Of a stretch of DNA of 64,000 nucleotides, positions 35,616 to 44,917 are shown in pieces (position 1 is the stretch's first letter; each line of letters starts with the position of its first letter). Source of the stretch: Bradyrhizobium sp. WSM1417 (GTDB lineage Bacteria; Pseudomonadota; Alphaproteobacteria; Rhizobiales; Xanthobacteraceae). The stretch is taken from positions 3,896,392 through 3,960,391 of the forward strand of contig NZ_KI911783.1 of the NCBI RefSeq assembly GCF_000515415.1, given 5' to 3'. Below the pieces are notes generated by a model, which did no database searches, was not told the origin of the DNA, and saw nothing but the letters and a program-made list of their open reading frames with translations. A program made the position numbers and the translations under genes.

Positions 35616-37964
35616 GTGTATTCCCTTCGTATCGTACGATCACGCCGTTTCCTACTGGCATCCGCCGCTCTCACATCTTTCGTCGCCATCGACATGCCAG
35701 CGGCCTTGGCGCAGCAGGCCCGCGAGCCACTGCCGCCCGTCGAGGTGTCGGCGCCACAATCACGCAGGCAGGCCAGCCCGGCCGGACGGGACGCGCAGAG
35801 CCCACGCCGCGCAGCTGCGCGGCGGCCAGCGGCCGCATCGATAGCGCCCAAGCCTGTTGTGCCGATCGCGGCAGCACAGACGCCGCTCAACACCAATGCC
35901 GTCGCCGAAAGCGCCTCGCGCCTTGGCCTGGCTGTGCGCGAAACGCCGGCGACCGTGGAGGTGATCTCGGCCGCGACCATGCGCGAGCAGGGCTACCGCA
36001 CCGTCTCCGACGTCGCGCAGGGAGCGGTTGGCGTCACAGCCGGCGACAATCCGGCCGAGCCTTCTGCTTTCTCGATGCGCGGCTTCACCAACAGCCAAAT
36101 CAACACGCTCTACAACGGCATCAAGATCGGTCCGCAAAACATGACCTCGCGGATCACCGACACGGCCAACCTGGAGGCTGTCGAATTCCTGAAGGGGCCG
36201 GCCTCGTTGATGTCGGGCGAGGGCGCCGCCGGCGGTGCGATCAACTTCGTCACCAAGCAGCCGCACACCGGTCCGATCCGGAACGAGGCGGACTTCTCCT
36301 GGGATTCGCTGAACTCGTTCCGGGCGCATTACGGCTCGGGCGGCAGCACCAATGTGCAGGGGCTGGACTACCGCTTCGACGTCAGTCGTTCCTCGCTCAA
36401 CGGCTTTGCCGACGACACCAACACCAGGACGCTCGACGTCTCGGGCCAGCTCAACTATCGCATCTCCGACAGCCTCAAGGTCTGGGGCGCGATCGAATAC
36501 CGCGAGGATCGCTCGAAAGCCTATTGGGGTGCGCCACTGGTGCCGATTGCTTTCAGTGGTTCGCACGCGACGACGGGGATTGTTTCCGGCACTTATTTCA
36601 ACAAGACCGATCTTGGGGCCGTCACGATCGACGACCGCACCTTCAACACCAACTACAACGTCCTCGACAACAGGAACGTGGCGAAGGAAGTGTGGCTGCG
36701 TGGCGGTTTCGAGCTGAAGCTGGCGCCCGACCTGACGCTGAAGAGCCAGGCCTATGGTTATGGCGCAGAGCGCACGTGGTTCAACAACGAGGTCGAGGCG
36801 TTCAATTCCGGCACCAACCTGGTCGACCGTGAGCGCTTCTATGTCGCGCACAGCCAACGCTTGGTCGGCAACATCACCGACCTGATCTGGGATGCGAATA
36901 TCGCCGGCTTTGACAACCGTTTGGTCACGACGTTGTCCTCAAGCTACCTTGATTTCGTGAGGCCGGGCGCCGCAAATTTCCCCGGCGATTCCGTCTCGCT
37001 GGTCAATCCCGATCGCGGCTATTACGGCTTGCTCACGACTAAGCAGCAGACCGCGCGGATCGACAACGAAGCTCTGTCGTTCGAGGACCGGTTGAAGATG
37101 ACACGGACCTTTGCGCTAGTCGGCGGCCTCCGCGTCGAGCATATCGGGCTCGACCGCAATTCGACCGACAAGACCGGGCTTGTGAACGCGGCTTTTCCGT
37201 TCTCGCAATCCTGGGTCCCGACGACGGGGCGTATCGGCTACACTTGGGAAGCCGTTCCGGGCCTGACTTTCTTCAGCCAGTACGCCACCGGCGCCGACAT
37301 CGCAGCCAACAACATCTTCCTGCTCAATCCGACCGATCCGCTCAACCTGACCACCGCACGCACCTACGAGACCGGCGTCAAGCACCTGTTCTGGGACAAC
37401 CGGGCGGAGTGGTCGTTCTCGGCCTACGACATCCTGCGCAAGAACGTCTATGCCGCGGCCGGCGGCATGCAACTCAACCTCGCCGGACGGCAGGAGTCGA
37501 AGGGCGTCGAGCTGGCCGCCTCGGTCCGCCCGATCGATCCTCTGCGCATCTGGGGCAACATCGGCTATGTCGATGCGCGCTACGCCGACTACGATTTTGT
37601 CGGCGGCTCGTTCTCCGGCAACACGCCGCCGAACGTGCCGCGCGTCGTCGCCAATGCCGGCGCGTCGTACCGTTTCTTCACGCCCTGGGCGGTAGAGCTC
37701 GGCATCACCGGCCGCCATGTCGGCGACCGCTACAACACCGATGCCAACGTGGTGACGCTGAAGGCCTACACTGTCGCGGACGTCTATGCCTTCGTCGACA
37801 TCCCCAGGTCCGTGTTCAACGCAGTCGACCAGGCCCGCCTGACCTTCCGGGTGCGCAACATCGCCGACAAGCGTTACGCGATCTGGGGCGATCCGTTCTA
37901 TCCCGACCAGATCCTGCTCGGCGCGCCGCGCAGCTATGAACTCTCGGCCGCATTCAAATGGTAG
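35616..37964 (+). CDS. TonB-dependent outer-membrane receptor under B12 riboswitch control
   Basis: A 782-aa receptor: signal peptide (about residues 1-32, ending AALAQ), a PPVEV stretch that may be the TonB box, an Arg/Ala/Pro-rich linker (about 45-95), a plug domain (RETPATVEVISAATM; SMRGF; VEFLKGPASLMSGEGAAGGAINFVTKQP) and a 22-strand-type beta-barrel ending in an aromatic residue (AFKW). The start is GTG with GAGG 9-12 nt upstream. The plug looks like siderophore/FecA-FhuA-type receptors rather than the short BtuB, but the riboswitch implies the cargo is cobalamin, a corrinoid or a cobalt chelate. The next gene, 11 bp on, is a PepSY membrane protein. Confidence 0.9.
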   Translation: MYSLRIVRSRRFLLASAALTSFVAIDMPAALAQQAREPLPPVEVSAPQSRRQASPAGRDAQSPRRAAARRPAAASIAPKPVVPIAAAQTPLNTNAVAESASRLGLAVRETPATVEVISAATMREQGYRTVSDVAQGAVGVTAGDNPAEPSAFSMRGFTNSQINTLYNGIKIGPQNMTSRITDTANLEAVEFLKGPASLMSGEGAAGGAINFVTKQPHTGPIRNEADFSWDSLNSFRAHYGSGGSTNVQGLDYRFDVSRSSLNGFADDTNTRTLDVSGQLNYRISDSLKVWGAIEYREDRSKAYWGAPLVPIAFSGSHATTGIVSGTYFNKTDLGAVTIDDRTFNTNYNVLDNRNVAKEVWLRGGFELKLAPDLTLKSQAYGYGAERTWFNNEVEAFNSGTNLVDRERFYVAHSQRLVGNITDLIWDANIAGFDNRLVTTLSSSYLDFVRPGAANFPGDSVSLVNPDRGYYGLLTTKQQTARIDNEALSFEDRLKMTRTFALVGGLRVEHIGLDRNSTDKTGLVNAAFPFSQSWVPTTGRIGYTWEAVPGLTFFSQYATGADIAANNIFLLNPTDPLNLTTARTYETGVKHLFWDNRAEWSFSAYDILRKNVYAAAGGMQLNLAGRQESKGVELAASVRPIDPLRIWGNIGYVDARYADYDFVGGSFSGNTPPNVPRVVANAGASYRFFTPWAVELGITGRHVGDRYNTDANVVTLKAYTVADVYAFVDIPRSVFNAVDQARLTFRVRNIADKRYAIWGDPFYPDQILLGAPRSYELSAAFKW

Positions 37965-37975
37965 GACGCTGATCG

Positions 37976-39409
37976 ATGATGCGCGCGATCGTCCTGCTGC
38001 ATCGATGGCTCGGGATCGCGTTCTGCCTGCTGTTCGCGATGTGGTTCGCGACGGGAATCGTGATGCACTTCGTTCCGTTTCCGTCCTTGACGGAAGCGGA
38101 ACGCTTTGCCGGACTCGTGCCGCTGGCTAGCGCTGAGACCAGGATTGCGGTCGCCGATGCCGTGGCCGCAAGCGGCATCGCGGATGCGACGCGCGTTCGC
38201 CTGATCCAGCGCAGCGACGGACCGGTCTATGTCGTCGCGGGGCTGTCGCGCGCGGGCGCAGTCCGCGCCTCCGATGGGGCCGACGCGTCGGTCAAATCAT
38301 TCGACGTCGCGCTGGCCATCGCGCGAGATCACGCCCGCAGCCGTGGGCTCGATGCTGCGCGGGCCACGATCGTTGCGCGCGCGGACTATGACCAATGGAG
38401 CGTGCCGAACGGCTTTGACCGCCACCGGCCCTTGTTTCGGGCTGCCATCGGCGGCGCCGCCGGAACGGAGCTTTATGTTTCCTCGCTCACCGGCGAGATC
38501 GTCCTGGACACGACGCGCAGCGAGCGCGGATGGAATCTCGTCGGAAGCGTGCTGCACTGGATCTATCCAACGGTCCTGCGAAGCAATTGGTCGCTGTGGG
38601 ATCGCGTGGTCTGGACCTTGTCGCTGCTGGCCCTGATCGCGGCTTTGCTCGGCACTGTGCTCGGGCTTGCGCGGATCAAACCTCGAGGCGGTCTGATCGG
38701 CTCGCCCTATCGTGGCTGGCATGCGCTGCATCATCTCATCGGCCTCGCGGCGACGGTGTTCGTGCTGAGCTGGATTTTCAGTGGCTGGCTCTCCATGGAT
38801 CACGGGCGGCTGTTCTCGCGTGGGCAATTGACCTCGGCTGAATCCAGCGTGATGAACGCTTCACCGAACTGGGCGGCGGCGGCATCGCTCGATCGGCAGC
38901 CTGTAGCGCCGTCGGCCCGTGAGACCGAATGGTTTGCGTTCAACGGCACTCTCTATCGGCGGGATCGGACGGGCCTTGCCGCTCAGACATTGATCAAGGC
39001 ATGGGATGCGCCCCGCGATCGACCAACGGGATCTCTGGATGTGCACGAGGTCCAGGGGCTGACCGCGCGCCTCGCGGCCGGCTGCGGCGTACCGTCGGTA
39101 CTTGCCGCCAACGATAATTATCCCGCGCAGTCCACCGTCCGGGGTGCTCCGGTCTTCCGTTCGTACTGCGGCGACCTCTGGTTCGACATCGACGGCGCCG
39201 ACGGCAATTTGCTGCAAAGGCTGGATTCGTCGCGGCGGGTCTATCGCTGGTTCTACGGCGCACTGCACACGCTGGATTTTCCGGTCCTGGTCGCGCATCC
39301 GTTGCTGCGTGACGGCTTGGTCGTCGGGCTCTGCGCCCTCGGCTTTCTGTTCTCCATCACGGGCATTGTCATCGGCTGGCGCCGCCTGCGTCCCTCGTTT
39401 GCAGCCTGA
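37976..39409 (+). CDS. PepSY-associated transmembrane protein (possible inner-membrane reductase)
   Basis: A 477-aa inner-membrane protein with a first segment starting LLHRWLGIAFCLLF, two central segments (about residues 215-240 and 255-280, the latter with LHHLIGLAA) and a C-terminal segment ending GIVIGWRRL. This is the PepSY_TM family layout, with two periplasmic PepSY-like domains between the helices. Conserved His in the helices may bind haem; some relatives reduce ferric siderophores. Encoded 11 bp after a riboswitch-controlled TonB receptor, it is probably part of the same uptake route, perhaps reducing the imported metal complex in the periplasm. Function is inferred. Confidence 0.8.
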   Translation: MMRAIVLLHRWLGIAFCLLFAMWFATGIVMHFVPFPSLTEAERFAGLVPLASAETRIAVADAVAASGIADATRVRLIQRSDGPVYVVAGLSRAGAVRASDGADASVKSFDVALAIARDHARSRGLDAARATIVARADYDQWSVPNGFDRHRPLFRAAIGGAAGTELYVSSLTGEIVLDTTRSERGWNLVGSVLHWIYPTVLRSNWSLWDRVVWTLSLLALIAALLGTVLGLARIKPRGGLIGSPYRGWHALHHLIGLAATVFVLSWIFSGWLSMDHGRLFSRGQLTSAESSVMNASPNWAAAASLDRQPVAPSARETEWFAFNGTLYRRDRTGLAAQTLIKAWDAPRDRPTGSLDVHEVQGLTARLAAGCGVPSVLAANDNYPAQSTVRGAPVFRSYCGDLWFDIDGADGNLLQRLDSSRRVYRWFYGALHTLDFPVLVAHPLLRDGLVVGLCALGFLFSITGIVIGWRRLRPSFAA

Positions 39410-39895
39410 GAGCCGGAACATCGCGATACGTTGAGCGGGCAAAACCACCGCTTACTGATCGTACAATAAAGAGAGGCTGAGCCGACTGTCATGCATAGCT
39501 CATAAGCAATCGCATGGCCCATAGCGCCCGTCGATCGCCTGCAAATTAGACAGTCCGTGCGCGGCGCGCGGATTGCGGTGCAGCGGATGTGGCGTTTCGT
39601 CCGGGAAAACGCGTGGTGCGCTGCACTTGTCTCGCGTGGAACGATCCACACCGACCTGCTCTCCATGCGGGCAGCGCTGCACTAAAATGTGCCTCGGCGC
39701 GCCGGACCGGTTGCGTGCTGGTCCTGTGCGTTGCGACAACTGCGGTCCTATCCCGAGCCCATCGCTCTGTCGCACGCTCGCAAGCGGTGGCATGACAGGG
39801 GGATGATGATGAGCGCTCTCGGCTTGCGATTGAACCTTGCGATGGACGGGAAGGACCCCGCGTCCGGTTCGAACGTCGTCCATAGCTGACGCCAC
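39410..39895 (+). other. 486-bp gap between the B12 island and the hydantoinase cluster
   Basis: No protein of known type is visible. A 28-codon reading frame with ATGATGATG start triplets behind AGGGGG (39803-39889) could be a leader peptide, but nothing supports it beyond the ribosome-site-like sequence. At 39563-39576 the sequence ggc-gcg-N4-ttgc spaces GG and GC like a sigma-54 promoter, with mismatches at the flanking consensus bases. I see no riboswitch and no strong terminator. The region presumably holds the hyuA promoter. Confidence 0.45.
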
Positions 39896-41905
39896 ATGAG
39901 CACCGACGAAAATCACTGGGAAGTCGGCACCGATATCGGCGGCACCTTCACCGACATCATCGCGATCCGGCACTCCCCCGCGGAGGTACGGATCGCGAAA
40001 GTGCCATCGCGCCCGCTGGCTCCGGTTCAGGCGATGCTGGAGGCGATCGAGGCGCTGGGCCTGCGCAAGAGCGAGGTCAAGCGCTTCGTCCACGGCACCA
40101 CGCGCGTGACCAACGCCATCGTCGAAGGACGGCTGCCGAAGGTGGCGCTGGTCGCGACCGAGGGGTTTGCCGACGTGCTGGAGATCGCGCGCTATCGCCG
40201 CCGCGATCTCTATCGTCTCGACGTCCCGCCGAAATCGCCGCCACTGGTGCCGCCGGAACGATGTTTTGGGCTTGCCGAGCGCCTCGATCACGAGGGGCAG
40301 GTACTGAAGGCGCTGGATGACGCGGAGATCGAGCGCCTGGTGGCATGGCTGAAAACGACCGGCGTTCAGAGCGTCGCGGTCGCGCTGCTTCATGCCTACG
40401 CTAATCCGGTGCACGAGAAGATGCTCGGCGAGCGGCTCAAGGGCGTCGTTGCCCACGTCTCGCTGTCGCACGAGGTCAATCCCGAGGCGCGCGAATACGA
40501 GCGGACTTCGGCGACTGTTTTCAACGCGGCCGCCATGCCGATCGCGGTGGAATATCTCAGCGAGCTGGAGCAGCGGTTGCCGATCGGCCCCTGCCTGCAG
40601 GTGTTTCATTCGGCCGGCGCCATGGTGCCGATCTCGGCCGTGAAGCGGCGGCCGCTGGTGATGGCGATGTCAGGCCCCGCGGCCGGCGTCTCGGCATCGG
40701 TCAGCATCGCGCGCCAGCTCGGCACATCGCGCATGCTGACGTTCGACATGGGCGGCACCACGACCGACGTCTGCCTGATCGTCGACGGCCAGGCCGAGAT
40801 GACCGACGGCCGCATGCTCGGTGACAAGCCGCTGCGTCAGCCGATGCTTGCGGTTCATTCCATCGGGGCGGGCGGCGGATCGATCGTGCGCCATGGTCCC
40901 GGCGGCCTGACCGTCGGACCGGAAAGCGCCGGCTCCGAGCCGGGACCGGCCTGCTACGGCCGCGGCGGCACCGAGCCGACCATCACCGACGCCAACGCCG
41001 TGCTCGGCTATCTCAATCCCGAAACAAAACTTGGCGACCGGATCGGAATCGACATCCAGACAGCCAGTGATGTCATCGCGCCGATCGCGCGCGCTCTGGG
41101 GCTGAGCCTGACCGAAACCGCGCTCGGCATCATCAAGGTCGCGAATGCGACAATGGCGCGCGCGCTCCGCCGCGTCACCGTGGAGCGCGGCATCGACGGG
41201 CGCGACTGCACGCTGCTCGCCTTCGGCGGTGGCGGCCCGATGCATGCCGCGGGCCTTGCCGATCTCTACGGGATCGCCGAGGTCGTCGTTCCCGGCGCGT
41301 CGAGCGCGTTTTCGGCGCTGGGTTGTCTCACTGCCGATTTCAGCTTCCTCCAGCAGCAAACCCTGCGCGCGGCGCTTGATGGCATCGACCTCGCCCGTGT
41401 GTCGGAGCGGATCGGGGTGCTGATTGACGATGCTTCGGCGCCGCTGATCGCCAACGGTGTTGCCACAGCCGAGATTCAGGTCGAGCTGGTCGCCTTGATG
41501 CGCTACGCGGCGCAGAACGACGCTATTCCGGTGCCGTTCGCGCGACCGCTCGACGTTGTCAGGCTGAAGAAGGATTTTCTGGCCCGGCACCACGAGCTGT
41601 TCGGCTATGCGACGAGCGAGAGCTGCGTCATCGAATCCGTCCGGGTGCAGGCACGCCGTCCGTCGACGACCGTCGTGAGCCGGCCGGCCACCGCGGTCAG
41701 GATGGTCTCCACCGGCGAGCGCATCTGCTCGTTCGACGGCTTTCACGACATCACGACAAGCATTATCGACCGCGCTTCGCTGACCGAGATCGTCAGCGGC
41801 CCGGCCATCATCGAAGATGCGTGGTCGACTGTGGTGGTCCCGCCCGGCTGGCAGGCGAGGCCGGATGTTTCAGGCAATTTGTTCCTGACGCGGGGGACGG
41901 CATGA
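39896..41905 (+). CDS. hyuA: Hydantoinase/oxoprolinase A subunit (HyuA-type, ATP-dependent)
   Basis: The 669-aa protein is the ATP-binding subunit of the N-methylhydantoinase/5-oxoprolinase/acetone carboxylase superfamily, which opens or carboxylates substrates with ATP. It has the N-terminal ASKHA phosphate loop GTDIGGTFTD (residues 11-20), FVHGTTRVTNA, and the second loop FDMGGTTTD near residue 283, then GAGGGSI and a C-terminal hydantoinase_A domain with AFGGGGPMHA. The ATG at 39896 gives the expected N-terminus. It overlaps hyuB by 4 bp, as usual for this two-subunit enzyme. The exact substrate cannot be read from sequence. Confidence 0.9.
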   Translation: MSTDENHWEVGTDIGGTFTDIIAIRHSPAEVRIAKVPSRPLAPVQAMLEAIEALGLRKSEVKRFVHGTTRVTNAIVEGRLPKVALVATEGFADVLEIARYRRRDLYRLDVPPKSPPLVPPERCFGLAERLDHEGQVLKALDDAEIERLVAWLKTTGVQSVAVALLHAYANPVHEKMLGERLKGVVAHVSLSHEVNPEAREYERTSATVFNAAAMPIAVEYLSELEQRLPIGPCLQVFHSAGAMVPISAVKRRPLVMAMSGPAAGVSASVSIARQLGTSRMLTFDMGGTTTDVCLIVDGQAEMTDGRMLGDKPLRQPMLAVHSIGAGGGSIVRHGPGGLTVGPESAGSEPGPACYGRGGTEPTITDANAVLGYLNPETKLGDRIGIDIQTASDVIAPIARALGLSLTETALGIIKVANATMARALRRVTVERGIDGRDCTLLAFGGGGPMHAAGLADLYGIAEVVVPGASSAFSALGCLTADFSFLQQQTLRAALDGIDLARVSERIGVLIDDASAPLIANGVATAEIQVELVALMRYAAQNDAIPVPFARPLDVVRLKKDFLARHHELFGYATSESCVIESVRVQARRPSTTVVSRPATAVRMVSTGERICSFDGFHDITTSIIDRASLTEIVSGPAIIEDAWSTVVVPPGWQARPDVSGNLFLTRGTA

Positions 41906-43482
41906 AGCTCGATCCGTTCGTCGTCGAGGTCATCAGGCACGGGCTCTCGGCCGCGGCCGAGGAGATGAGCCTGGTGATGACGCGCTCGGCGCGGTCGCCG
42001 CTGCTGCGCGAGGCCGGCGACCTGTCGTCGGCGATCACGGATGGCCGCGGCGATCTGGTCGGGCAGGGCCGCGACATCCCGATCCATCTCGGCGCGATGG
42101 CCTATACGGTCATCGAATTGCTGAAAGTGGTGCCGCGCGACAGCCTGAACGACGGCGACGCTCTGATCTACAATGTCGGCCCGCTCGGCGGCAATCATCT
42201 CAACGATGTCAAGGTCGTGCGCCCCGTCTTCGTCGACGGCGAGATCGTCGCGTTCGCGGTCAGCCTCGCGCATTGGCCTGATATCGGCGGCACTTGGCCC
42301 GGCAGCTATTTTGCGAAAGCCATCGACACCTTCCAGGAAGCGATGCGCATTCCGCCGGTTCTGATCGCCACGGCAGCCGGCGTCAATACGCCGATCGTGC
42401 AGCTGCTCAAGGCCAATGTTCGGGATCCCGAATCCTGCGAGGGCGATCTTCTCGCCCAGATCGCCGCAACGAAGGCCGGTGAGAAGCGCATCGTCGAGCT
42501 CTGCCGCGAGCACGGCAAGGGGGTCTTCACGGCGGCGCAGTCGCGCCTGCACGATCTCTCCGAAATCGAGATGCGTGAGGCGTTGCACGATCTGCCTGAT
42601 GGCATCTACGAGGGCGAGGATTATCTGGACGACGGCGGCGTCGATGACGCGCCCGCGCGCATTCATGTCAAGATCACCATTGCCGGCGACGAAGCGACCT
42701 TCGATCTTTCAGCAAGCTGCGACCGCGTCTCGAATTTCTGCAACACCACGCCGTTCATGGCGCGCTCTGCGGTAGCCTATGCCGCGCGCATCATGAGCGG
42801 GCGCGACATGAACCAGAACGCGGGCGCGTTGCGGCCGCTGACCATCATCACGCGCCCGGGCTCGATCCTGGAGTCTGGGTGGAATGCTTCGGTTGCGGCC
42901 GGCAACCATGAGACCTCGATGCGCATCGTCGATGCGATCTTCCGCGCCATGCAGGATACCATTCCCGAACGTCTGTCGGCCGGCGGGGCGACCACGGCGG
43001 GCGTCCTGTTCTTCGCCGAGCCGCGACAGAACGGTTCATGGAAGATGCTCTACGAGGTGCACGGCGGTGGCGAGGGCGCGCGGCGCGATCGGGACGGCAT
43101 CTCGGCCACGCGGGTGCATCTGTCCAACACCTCGAACACACCGGTCGAGGTGATCGAGGCGAATTACGCGATCCAAGTCGAGCAGCAGGCTATTCGCTGG
43201 CATTCCGGCGGCGCGGGCGCGCATCGCGGCGGGGACGGAGTCGTGCGCACCTATCGTATCCTGGCGCCGTCGATGCACCTGACCACCTGCATCGAGCGCA
43301 TGGTGATCGCGCCGTTCGGCATGCAGGGCGGCGAACCCGGCAAGACCTGCCGCATCTCGCTGATCCGGCAGGGCGCGAACGTCGCGATCGACGGCAAGTC
43401 GAACCTGGTGCTGCAGCAAGGCGATCTCGTCACGGTCGAGACCTGTGGCGGCGGTGGCTACGGCGCCGAGGCTGCGAAATGA
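41902..43482 (+). CDS. hyuB: Hydantoinase B/oxoprolinase subunit (HyuB-type)
   Basis: The 526-aa partner of HyuA. It begins MKLDPFVVEVIRHGL, the standard start of the family, and has MTRSARSPLLREAGD, the QGRDIPIHLGAM segment, GDALIYNVGPLGGNHLND-type catalytic-domain sequence and a GSWKMLYEV-containing C-terminal half. The ATG at 41902 overlaps the hyuA stop; an upstream in-frame ATG lies in hyuA and is not needed. With HyuA it should form the ATP-dependent ring-opening enzyme. The aminotransferase gene follows 10 bp later. Confidence 0.9.
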   Translation: MKLDPFVVEVIRHGLSAAAEEMSLVMTRSARSPLLREAGDLSSAITDGRGDLVGQGRDIPIHLGAMAYTVIELLKVVPRDSLNDGDALIYNVGPLGGNHLNDVKVVRPVFVDGEIVAFAVSLAHWPDIGGTWPGSYFAKAIDTFQEAMRIPPVLIATAAGVNTPIVQLLKANVRDPESCEGDLLAQIAATKAGEKRIVELCREHGKGVFTAAQSRLHDLSEIEMREALHDLPDGIYEGEDYLDDGGVDDAPARIHVKITIAGDEATFDLSASCDRVSNFCNTTPFMARSAVAYAARIMSGRDMNQNAGALRPLTIITRPGSILESGWNASVAAGNHETSMRIVDAIFRAMQDTIPERLSAGGATTAGVLFFAEPRQNGSWKMLYEVHGGGEGARRDRDGISATRVHLSNTSNTPVEVIEANYAIQVEQQAIRWHSGGAGAHRGGDGVVRTYRILAPSMHLTTCIERMVIAPFGMQGGEPGKTCRISLIRQGANVAIDGKSNLVLQQGDLVTVETCGGGGYGAEAAK

Positions 43483-43492
43483 AGGGATTGCA

Positions 43493-44788
43493 ATGAGCAG
43501 ATTGTTGCGAACAGGGCTGAATGCCGGCGACAGCGCGCCCATGGCCGTGGTCGGCGGCGAGGGCGTCTATTTTCATCTGTCAGATGGTCGCAAGCTCATC
43601 GACGGCAGCAACACCGGCGGCGGCCTCGGACATCGTCATCCCGCGATGGTGGAGGCGATCCGCCGCGCCGCGGATACGCCCGTTGTGAACGAGGGCTGGA
43701 CCTGGGTCGGCCGCGAGCAGGCTGCTGACGATTTGATGGCCACCGCGTTCAGAGGCGAAGAGGATTGGGTCGGTGCGGTGCGCTTCTGCATCAGCGGCAG
43801 CGAGGCCAACGACATGGCGCTGTCGCTGTGTCAGGCGCTGACGCAGCGGTCCGCGCTGGCGACGCGCGAACGCGCCTATCACGGCATTACGGGCCTGTCG
43901 CGCAGTATGACGGTGCAGCCGCAATGGCATGGCGGCCTTGCGGTGCATTCAGGCGGCTCGAAGCTGCCGGCGCCGATGGCGCCGGTGCGGATATTGCCGG
44001 CGCCGCAGGGCGCGATCTACGGCGCGCCGGCCAACAATGTTGCTCCCGGCGAATATCTGGCCGATGCCACGCGCCTGCTTTCGGATACGGCAGCTACGAT
44101 CATCGACTACACGCAAGGCGGCGTCTACTACGATGGCGCCTATCAGGACGAGGTGGCTCGGTGCGCGCGGCAGGCTGGCTCATACTGGATCGCCGATGAA
44201 GTGGTGACCGGAGCGGGCCGCGCCGGGCGCTGGTTCGCGTTTCAGGGTGCCGAAAGCCGCCCTGACATCGTGACACTCGGAAAATCGCTCGGCGGCGGCG
44301 CGGCGGCGGTTGCCGCGGTCGTGGTGTCGAAGGACATCGTCGAACGGCTCAAGGGCACGAGCTGGCAGAATTACGGCACGCTGCGCGGGCATCCCATCAG
44401 CATGGCTGCCGTCAGCGCCTATCTGAAGGTCGTCAACGATGACAAGATTTTGGAGCACGTGAGGGGCCTCGAAAAGCTGTTCACCCGCCGCCTTCTCGCC
44501 ATCGCGCAGAAACATCCAAGCGTGCGGCGCGTGGCGGGGCAGGGGTTGCACTGGACCGTGGAGCTGCACGGGCCGGACTGGCGCTCCTGGCACGCCGACA
44601 CCACCGAGGTGCCGATTGCCTCGCGCGTCGCGGAGCGGGCGCTGGAGGCAGGCGCCGTGATCGGCACCAGCGGCGAGCAGACCTCGCTGTTCCTCGCACC
44701 GCCACTGGTGATCTCCGAGCATGAGGCCGGGCAGCTTCTGGACGCGCTGGACCATGGCCTGGATGTTGCCGATGCGGAACAGAGATGA
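43493..44788 (+). CDS. Class III PLP-dependent aminotransferase
   Basis: The 431-aa enzyme has the class III features: GLGHRHPAMVEA, SGSEANDMAL (residues about 101-110), the YHG motif near residue 129, the cofactor-contact Asp-Glu pair in IADEVVTG (D235-E236) and the PLP lysine K264 in LGKSLGGG. Relatives include glutamate-1-semialdehyde aminomutase-like and beta-amino-acid aminotransferases. In this cluster it probably deaminates the amino acid released by hydantoin and carbamoyl hydrolysis. The ATG at 43493 follows GAAGGGA. A 129-bp gap separates it from the carbamoylase; I see no clear promoter or terminator in that gap. Confidence 0.88.
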   Translation: MSRLLRTGLNAGDSAPMAVVGGEGVYFHLSDGRKLIDGSNTGGGLGHRHPAMVEAIRRAADTPVVNEGWTWVGREQAADDLMATAFRGEEDWVGAVRFCISGSEANDMALSLCQALTQRSALATRERAYHGITGLSRSMTVQPQWHGGLAVHSGGSKLPAPMAPVRILPAPQGAIYGAPANNVAPGEYLADATRLLSDTAATIIDYTQGGVYYDGAYQDEVARCARQAGSYWIADEVVTGAGRAGRWFAFQGAESRPDIVTLGKSLGGGAAAVAAVVVSKDIVERLKGTSWQNYGTLRGHPISMAAVSAYLKVVNDDKILEHVRGLEKLFTRRLLAIAQKHPSVRRVAGQGLHWTVELHGPDWRSWHADTTEVPIASRVAERALEAGAVIGTSGEQTSLFLAPPLVISEHEAGQLLDALDHGLDVADAEQR

Positions 44789-44917
44789 GCGTGCAGCGCA
44801 CACGATGCCGATGTGCAGGCGCCGGCTGGCAAGTCCGCGCGATGCTGCGTTATGCTGCGCGCGCCGGCACGTGCATGAAACTGTAGCTTGGGCCAAGACA
44901 TCACCAGGAAATCGCTA

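Noticed and set aside
44789..44917. Possible sigma-54 site before the carbamoylase (TGGCAAG... near 44828)
   Set aside because: The GG to GC spacing is wrong and no TTGC follows, so it does not match the -24/-12 pattern.
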